A stretch of 64,000 nt of DNA from JBBEAM01 sp040882845 (GTDB taxonomy: Bacteria; Pseudomonadota; Alphaproteobacteria; Kiloniellales; DSM-21159): positions 62,001 through 126,000 of the forward strand of contig JBBEAM010000001.1 of assembly GCA_040882845.1 (NCBI GenBank). The letters run 5' to 3'. Position 1 is the first letter of the stretch; the number at the start of each line of letters is the position of its first letter. The translations under genes were made by a program, and so were the position numbers. This document shows, piece after piece, positions 58,253-64,000 of the stretch. Below the pieces are notes generated by a model, which worked only from the letters and a program-made list of their open reading frames with translations, was not told where the DNA came from and ran no database searches.

Positions 58253-59212
58253 CTAGCGGCCCTCCGGCGCGCGGCTGGCGGCGCCGGCCGTCGCGCGCTC
58301 CCGCGCCACCTGGGCCTCGCGCTGGGCGATGTAGATCGCCGAGGCGGCGATCACCGCGCCGCCGATCCAGGTCCAGATATCGGGAATCTCGCCAAAAAAG
58401 AGAAAAGCCAGCAGGGCTATGAACGGCAGTCGCGCGTAGTCGAAGGGCAGGATCGCCGAGGCGTCGGCCCGTTGGTAGGCGCGTACCACCCAGATCTGGG
58501 AGATCGCCCCGACCGCGCCGAGCAGCAGCAGAATCAGCCAGGTACCGGGGCTGGGCCAGTGCCAGACGAGCAGCGCGGGGATCGCGGAAACCCCGGTCAG
58601 CAGCACGTTCATGTAGAGCACGATGGTCATCGGGGCGTCGGTGTCCGAAAGCCTCTTGATCAGCAGGGTTACGCCGGCCATGAAGAACGCGGCAACCACT
58701 GGTAGCAGCATTATGGTTTCGACGCCCTTAAAACCTGGCTGCAGGATGATCAGAACGCCGAGAAAGCCGACGATGGTCGCGGTCCAGCGGCGGGCCCGCA
58801 CGACCTCCCCCAGGATCAGCGCCGCGCCGACGGTGGCGAACAGCGGCACGGTGAAGTTCAGCGCCGTCGCCTCGGCCAGGGGCAGCAGGGCGATGGAGTA
58901 GAACCAGCAGACCATGGCGACGAAGCCGATCGTGGCGCGCGCCACATGCAGCTTGAAATGCCGGGTCGCGAAGCTGCGCCGCAGCCCCGCGCGCAGCAGC
59001 CAGGGTGCCATGGCGAGCACGGCGAAGAAGTTGCGGAAAAAGGCGATCTGCAAGGGCTCCAGCTCGCTGGAAGCCTCGCGGATCAGCAGGTTCATGATCG
59101 AAAAGCCGAGTGCCGCCGCCACCATGTAGAGCGGTCCCTGCACGGCGCGCGGGATGCCGCGCTTGGCGGGAGCTGCGGGGGAGTCTGTTTCGGGGCGGGG
59201 AAGGCGGGGCAT
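58253..59212 (-). CDS. EamA-type DMT superfamily transporter (4 of 4)
   Basis: A 319-residue EamA transporter with a polar N-terminal tail of about 25 residues, then ten helices including LLPLAEATALNFTVPLFATVGAALILGEVV, GFLGVLIILQPGFKG, and ILPFDYARLPFIALLAFLFFGEIPDIWTW. It is the upstream gene of the pair with the preceding entry and diverges from acetoacetyl-CoA synthetase. Sequence similarity within the pair suggests an old tandem duplication. Confidence 0.9.
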   Translation of the reverse strand: MPRLPRPETDSPAAPAKRGIPRAVQGPLYMVAAALGFSIMNLLIREASSELEPLQIAFFRNFFAVLAMAPWLLRAGLRRSFATRHFKLHVARATIGFVAMVCWFYSIALLPLAEATALNFTVPLFATVGAALILGEVVRARRWTATIVGFLGVLIILQPGFKGVETIMLLPVVAAFFMAGVTLLIKRLSDTDAPMTIVLYMNVLLTGVSAIPALLVWHWPSPGTWLILLLLGAVGAISQIWVVRAYQRADASAILPFDYARLPFIALLAFLFFGEIPDIWTWIGGAVIAASAIYIAQREAQVARERATAGAASRAPEGR

Positions 59213-59388
59213 CGGCGGCCACTTTAGATCGCTGCGCAGGCCTCCGCCAGTCGTGCGGCTGCGCCCCTGCCCTGCGCCGGGGACAGGCCTGGGATACCCC
59301 GGGCGGCGGCGGTTGCACCTTCCCGGCGCTGGCCATAGATTGCGGCGGAGCTTTCCGCAGCGAAGATCCAGCAGCAGGAGTGCACGGC

Positions 59389-61359
<1,971 letters not shown>

Positions 61360-61447
61360 GCGCCGCGGCGCGTATGCCCTGACTGCATAGCCGCCGAGCG
61401 AAACCGGCATTGGCGCTGGTGCGGGCGCGGGTCTATCTCCCGCAAAT

Positions 61448-61481
61448 GGAGGCACGGTGCCTCCCGCCCCCTGCAGAGGGG
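61448..61481 (+). other. Two short hairpins in the leader of the DUF1127 gene
   Basis: GGAGGCA-CGG-TGCCTCC (61448-61464) and CCCCT-GCAG-AGGGG (61468-61481) are perfect small stem-loops placed 23-56 nt before the ATG at 61504. They may stabilise or regulate the message. Assigned by eye. Confidence 0.35.
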
Positions 61482-61503
61482 CAGTGCCAGAGGGACAGAC
61501 ATC

Positions 61504-61716
61504 ATGGCGAATCTCGCTTTCATCGCCGACAACACCATTCCCGGCCTCAGCGCCGCGGAGCTCACCCGCCGCGCCGTCAACGCCGTGGAGCTGAGCTGCC
61601 AGGGCCTGGCCAGCTGTGTCGATACGGCGCGGCGCCAGCGTGCGCTGCGCGAGGGCCTGCGCGGCCTCGACGCGCGGCAGCTGCGCGATATCGGTCTTGA
61701 CCGCAGCGGACTCTAA
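61504..61716 (+). CDS. DUF1127 domain-containing small protein
   Basis: A 70-residue protein ending with the DUF1127 motif LRGLDARQLRDIGLDRSGL (about residues 52-70) after a basic helix RRQRALREG. DUF1127 proteins are abundant in alphaproteobacteria; some, such as the short Rhodobacter/Agrobacterium ones, affect small RNA turnover and stress or phosphate responses. A GAGGGA ribosome-binding site precedes the ATG. The gene has its own structured leader and downstream terminator. Confidence 0.9.
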   Translation: MANLAFIADNTIPGLSAAELTRRAVNAVELSCQGLASCVDTARRQRALREGLRGLDARQLRDIGLDRSGL

Positions 61717-61773
61717 GTCCGCGCGGCGGCGCGCCGGCCGGATCTCCCCCCAGTCCGGTCTGGCGCGATGAGC

Positions 61774-61803
61774 AAAGGGCGGCACCTTCGTGTGCCGCCC
61801 TTT
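61774..61803 (+). terminator. Terminator downstream of the DUF1127 gene
   Basis: A 12-bp perfect inverted repeat, AAAGGGCGGCAC (61774-61785) and GTGCCGCCCTTT (61792-61803), with a 6-nt loop, between convergent genes. The T-containing flank is on the plus side, and the hairpin may also serve the methyltransferase gene on the other strand. Confidence 0.8.
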
Positions 61804-61811
61804 CGCTTTGC

Positions 61812-63035
61812 CTAGACGGGCAGGCGCAGCAGCAGCCGGTTGACGCCGTTGAAAACCCGGTAGACCGCCGCGAAGTCCTTGGCGAAGGCGGCGTCAGAAT
61901 AGCGGCTGTCCTGCGCCTGCAGGGCGCTGCGGATCTCCGCGATCGAGCGCTGCCCGCCGATCAGCCGCAGGATCGCCGGCGCCCGGGGCGGCAGGGGGAA
62001 GGCCACCGGCAGCTTGTCGAAACTGCCCTTGAAGACCAGCTCGCGGCCGAGCGCCTCGGCCAGCCTGGCGCCCTCCATCTCGACCAGCAGGGGGATTGCC
62101 GCGTCTTCCGGTTCGGCGACGCTGCCCTGCCGGCGCGAGAGATAGACCACGTGGGCCTTGATGTTGCCAGCCAGGCGCTCGGCGAAGGCGGCCCTGTCTT
62201 CGCGGGAGAGGTCCTCGAGGCGCGCCAGCAACTGGCGGTCGCGCAGGTAGGTCGCGGGGTCGTAGCGCGCCGGTTCGATGAAACTGGCGAGCTCGAGATC
62301 GCTCGCGGCGATCAACTCGAGCAGCTCCGGCACGCTGTAGCTGCGGTCCTGGCTGTGCAGCAGCAGGTCGACCAGCTCGGCGTCGCCGCGCTCGTGGTCG
62401 CCGAGGAAGGGATTGCGCGCGAAGGCGTTGCTCCGCGGCAGCGCCGCCAGCAGACGCCGCGCCTGGCCGATCCGCTCCGGCAAGGGCAGGCCCTCGCCGA
62501 GCTGGCGCAGCATGGCCTGCAGCGGATAAACCCCGGCGCGGCCATAGGTGCCGTAGACCATGATGCCCATGCCGCCCTCCGCCGCCAGCACACTCTCCAG
62601 GGCGCGCAGCCCGGCTTCCGGCTCTGAGAGGTGGTGCAGCACGCCGCAGCAGTCGATGTAGTCGTATGGGCCGGGGGCGATCTGGGCGGTCTCGAGCAGC
62701 GATCCGGTAAGGAAGTCGATGTTGGTCAGGCCGCGCGCCTCGGCCCGCGCGGCGGCGATGCTGCGCGCCTGCCGCGAGAGGTCGAGATAGGTAACCCGTC
62801 CCCCGTCTCCGGCGTCGGCGAGCTGCTGCGCCAGCATGATCGCGGCGTCGCCGGTGCCGCCGCCGGCGACCAGGGCGCGGAAAGGCCGGGCGAAATCCCG
62901 CCTGCCCTGGAAAAGATAGTGGTTCACCTCGTCCAGCCGCGACGGCGAGCCGGTCACCAGGCGGCGCTTCTCCTCGGCCGGATCGCGCGAGGGATAGGGG
63001 TAGGCTTCGTACTGCGCGCGGACGGTGTCGCTCAT
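61812..63035 (-). CDS. SAM-dependent methyltransferase with C-terminal extension
   Basis: A 407-residue protein. An N-terminal class I methyltransferase domain (about 50-200) has the motif ALVAGGGTGDAAIMLAQ (SAM-binding glycine loop, about residues 54-70), an acidic end of strand 2 in VTYLDLSRQ, and DYIDCCGVLHHL. A C-terminal region of about 200 residues of unknown fold follows. It begins MSDTVRAQYEAYPYPSRDP, a motif common in methyltransferases that act on tetratricopeptide-linked or lipid substrates. The ATG at 63035 overlaps the upstream asparaginase stop by 4 nt (ATGA), so the two are coupled. The substrate is unknown. Confidence 0.85.
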   Translation of the reverse strand: MSDTVRAQYEAYPYPSRDPAEEKRRLVTGSPSRLDEVNHYLFQGRRDFARPFRALVAGGGTGDAAIMLAQQLADAGDGGRVTYLDLSRQARSIAAARAEARGLTNIDFLTGSLLETAQIAPGPYDYIDCCGVLHHLSEPEAGLRALESVLAAEGGMGIMVYGTYGRAGVYPLQAMLRQLGEGLPLPERIGQARRLLAALPRSNAFARNPFLGDHERGDAELVDLLLHSQDRSYSVPELLELIAASDLELASFIEPARYDPATYLRDRQLLARLEDLSREDRAAFAERLAGNIKAHVVYLSRRQGSVAEPEDAAIPLLVEMEGARLAEALGRELVFKGSFDKLPVAFPLPPRAPAILRLIGGQRSIAEIRSALQAQDSRYSDAAFAKDFAAVYRVFNGVNRLLLRLPV

Positions 63036-64000
63036 GCCGCCAGGATGGAGTCCTTGGCCGGGCGCACTTCGCCGACGCGCAGGCCCGCGCGGTTGATCAC
63101 CGAGGGCGTGAAGAGATCCTGCAAAGCCTCGCACTGCTTGGGCGAGAGGGCCTCCATGCGTTGCAGCAGCGCCCCCATCATCACCTCGGCGGCACGGGTC
63201 GCGCCGTCCTCGGCCTTCAGGGCGATGCCCAGGCCGAACTCCGGCAGCGCCGCCATGAACACGCCCTCGGCGCCGGTCTTCAGCAGGACCCTGCCCTTGG
63301 CGGCTTCGATCACCCGGGTGCAGAAGCGTCCGCTGCCGGCGAGCATGAAGGGATTGGCGGCCACCGCCTTGAAGATCCGCGCGACCGCCTGCTGACGCCG
63401 CTCCGGCTGGCTTGCGGGATCGGCGAAACGGGCCATGGCCAGGGCGAGATTGCCGAGCGGTGCGCCGTACTGGGGAATGCCGCAGCCGTCGATGCCGCGC
63501 GGCGCGTCGCGCAGCTCGACCCCGGCCATCACCTCCTCGATCCCCAGCAGGGTCTGCTGCACCGGATGGCTGTAGCCGATGTAGCCCTTGGTAGGGACGC
63601 CGAGGTGCTTGGCCAGGGTCAGGAAACCCGTGTGCTTGCCCGAGCAGTTGTTGTGCAGGGTGCTGGGCGTCTCCCCGGCGCGGAGCATCGCCTGCGCGGC
63701 TTCCTCATAGAAGGGCAGATGCGCGCCGCACTCCAGGTCTTCCGGGCCGAGGCCGATGCGCTTCAGCCAGGCGGCGGCGGTACGGATGTGCGCGGGCTCG
63801 CCGTTGTGGCTGGCGCAGGCCAGGGCGAGCTCGCTGTCGCTGACCTGGAAGGCTTCGGCGGCGCCGGTTTCGACCAGCGCCAGGGCCTGCAGCGGCTTGA
63901 TCGCACTGCGCGGATAGACCAGCGCCTCGACCTCGCCGGCCTGCAGCATCACCCGGCCCTCGGCATCGACCACGACGAAGGCGCCGCGATGGCGGCTCTC
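63032..64000 (-). CDS. L-asparaginase, Rhizobium etli AnsA/ReAV-type (cut at the window edge)
   Basis: About 323 residues are visible; the first few are beyond the right edge. It is of the COG4448 type, unrelated to E. coli asparaginases and related to beta-lactamase-like folds. Matches to ReAV active-site elements are SAIKPLQAL (SxxK), ACASHNGEP (second Ser), HNNCSGKHTGF (zinc/catalytic Cys and Lys), and GIDGCGIPQYG (second Cys). It hydrolyses asparagine to aspartate and ammonia. The methyltransferase gene is translationally coupled downstream, a link without an obvious metabolic reason. Confidence 0.88.
   Translation of the reverse strand, partial: ESRHRGAFVVVDAEGRVMLQAGEVEALVYPRSAIKPLQALALVETGAAEAFQVSDSELALACASHNGEPAHIRTAAAWLKRIGLGPEDLECGAHLPFYEEAAQAMLRAGETPSTLHNNCSGKHTGFLTLAKHLGVPTKGYIGYSHPVQQTLLGIEEVMAGVELRDAPRGIDGCGIPQYGAPLGNLALAMARFADPASQPERRQQAVARIFKAVAANPFMLAGSGRFCTRVIEAAKGRVLLKTGAEGVFMAALPEFGLGIALKAEDGATRAAEVMMGALLQRMEALSPKQCEALQDLFTPSVINRAGLRVGEVRPAKDSILAA

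Overview
The window reads as a contiguous piece of chromosome from a high-GC alphaproteobacterium, most likely of the Rhodospirillales sensu lato. Support for this comes from several alphaproteobacterial arrangements: a hemC-hemD-mitofilin-like-hemY run diverging from tsaD...gpsA-YciI, a DUF1674 (SdhAF4-like) protein, a DUF1127 protein, a 17 kDa surface-antigen lipoprotein, and the tesA/ybbA/ybbP divergon. No rRNA, CRISPR array, prophage or transposase was seen. The only tRNA found is tRNA-Thr(CGU). The genus cannot be named from the sequence.

Layout. 1-8.5 kb: the 5' end of htpX, a DUF2254 membrane protein, an SdhAF4-like protein, a DddP-like M24 protein, a 2OG-Fe(II) oxygenase with a stand-alone Ada Cys4 domain, a GNAT, cardiolipin synthase and acetyl-CoA synthetase. 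8.5-19 kb: Rieske, EVE, creatininase-like, SpoIIAA-like and YciI genes, then gpsA and tsaD separated by a small oxygenase with 4-nt overlaps, then the divergent haem operon, ending at tRNA-Thr. 19-21.9 kb: a lower-GC island directly against the tRNA, carrying Vsr, a C5-cytosine methyltransferase and an unrecognised probable restriction endonuclease. 22-26 kb: small membrane proteins, a bacterial voltage-gated sodium channel, a class III cyclase/alpha-beta hydrolase fusion and a surface-antigen lipoprotein.

26-33 kb holds the most unusual locus: a translationally coupled three-gene operon. Its first two genes encode cyanophycin-synthetase-like proteins with intact ATP-grasp domains and Mur-ligase domains that have lost the P-loop. 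Its third gene encodes a glutathione-synthetase-like ATP-grasp ligase. Together they could form an uncharacterised peptide-ligase pathway. 33.7-37.6 kb follows with two tandem exported caspase-like proteases, each with an EF-hand-type loop and a peptidoglycan-binding module, and a small exported protein with four CX3C motifs.

37.6-55 kb is mostly ordinary metabolism: short-chain dehydrogenases, an amine oxidase, a Bax-inhibitor-1 homologue, the YbbA/YbbP-type ABC system with its divergent arylesterase, a FIST protein, thpR, a fructosamine kinase, a low-molecular-weight phosphatase, a sirtuin, a UDG-like protein, a minimal zinc metallopeptidase and a pterin dehydratase. 55.0-57.3 kb is a second low-GC insert. 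It carries a HEPN/Toprim-type protein and two tiny genes, and it abuts the 3' remnant of a truncated membrane-protein gene, which suggests gene disruption by insertion. 57.3-64 kb: two adjacent EamA transporters (four in the window), acetoacetyl-CoA synthetase, a DUF1127 protein, a methyltransferase, and an ReAV-type asparaginase that runs off the right edge.

All start choices, promoters and GC contrasts were made by eye. No similarity search was run.
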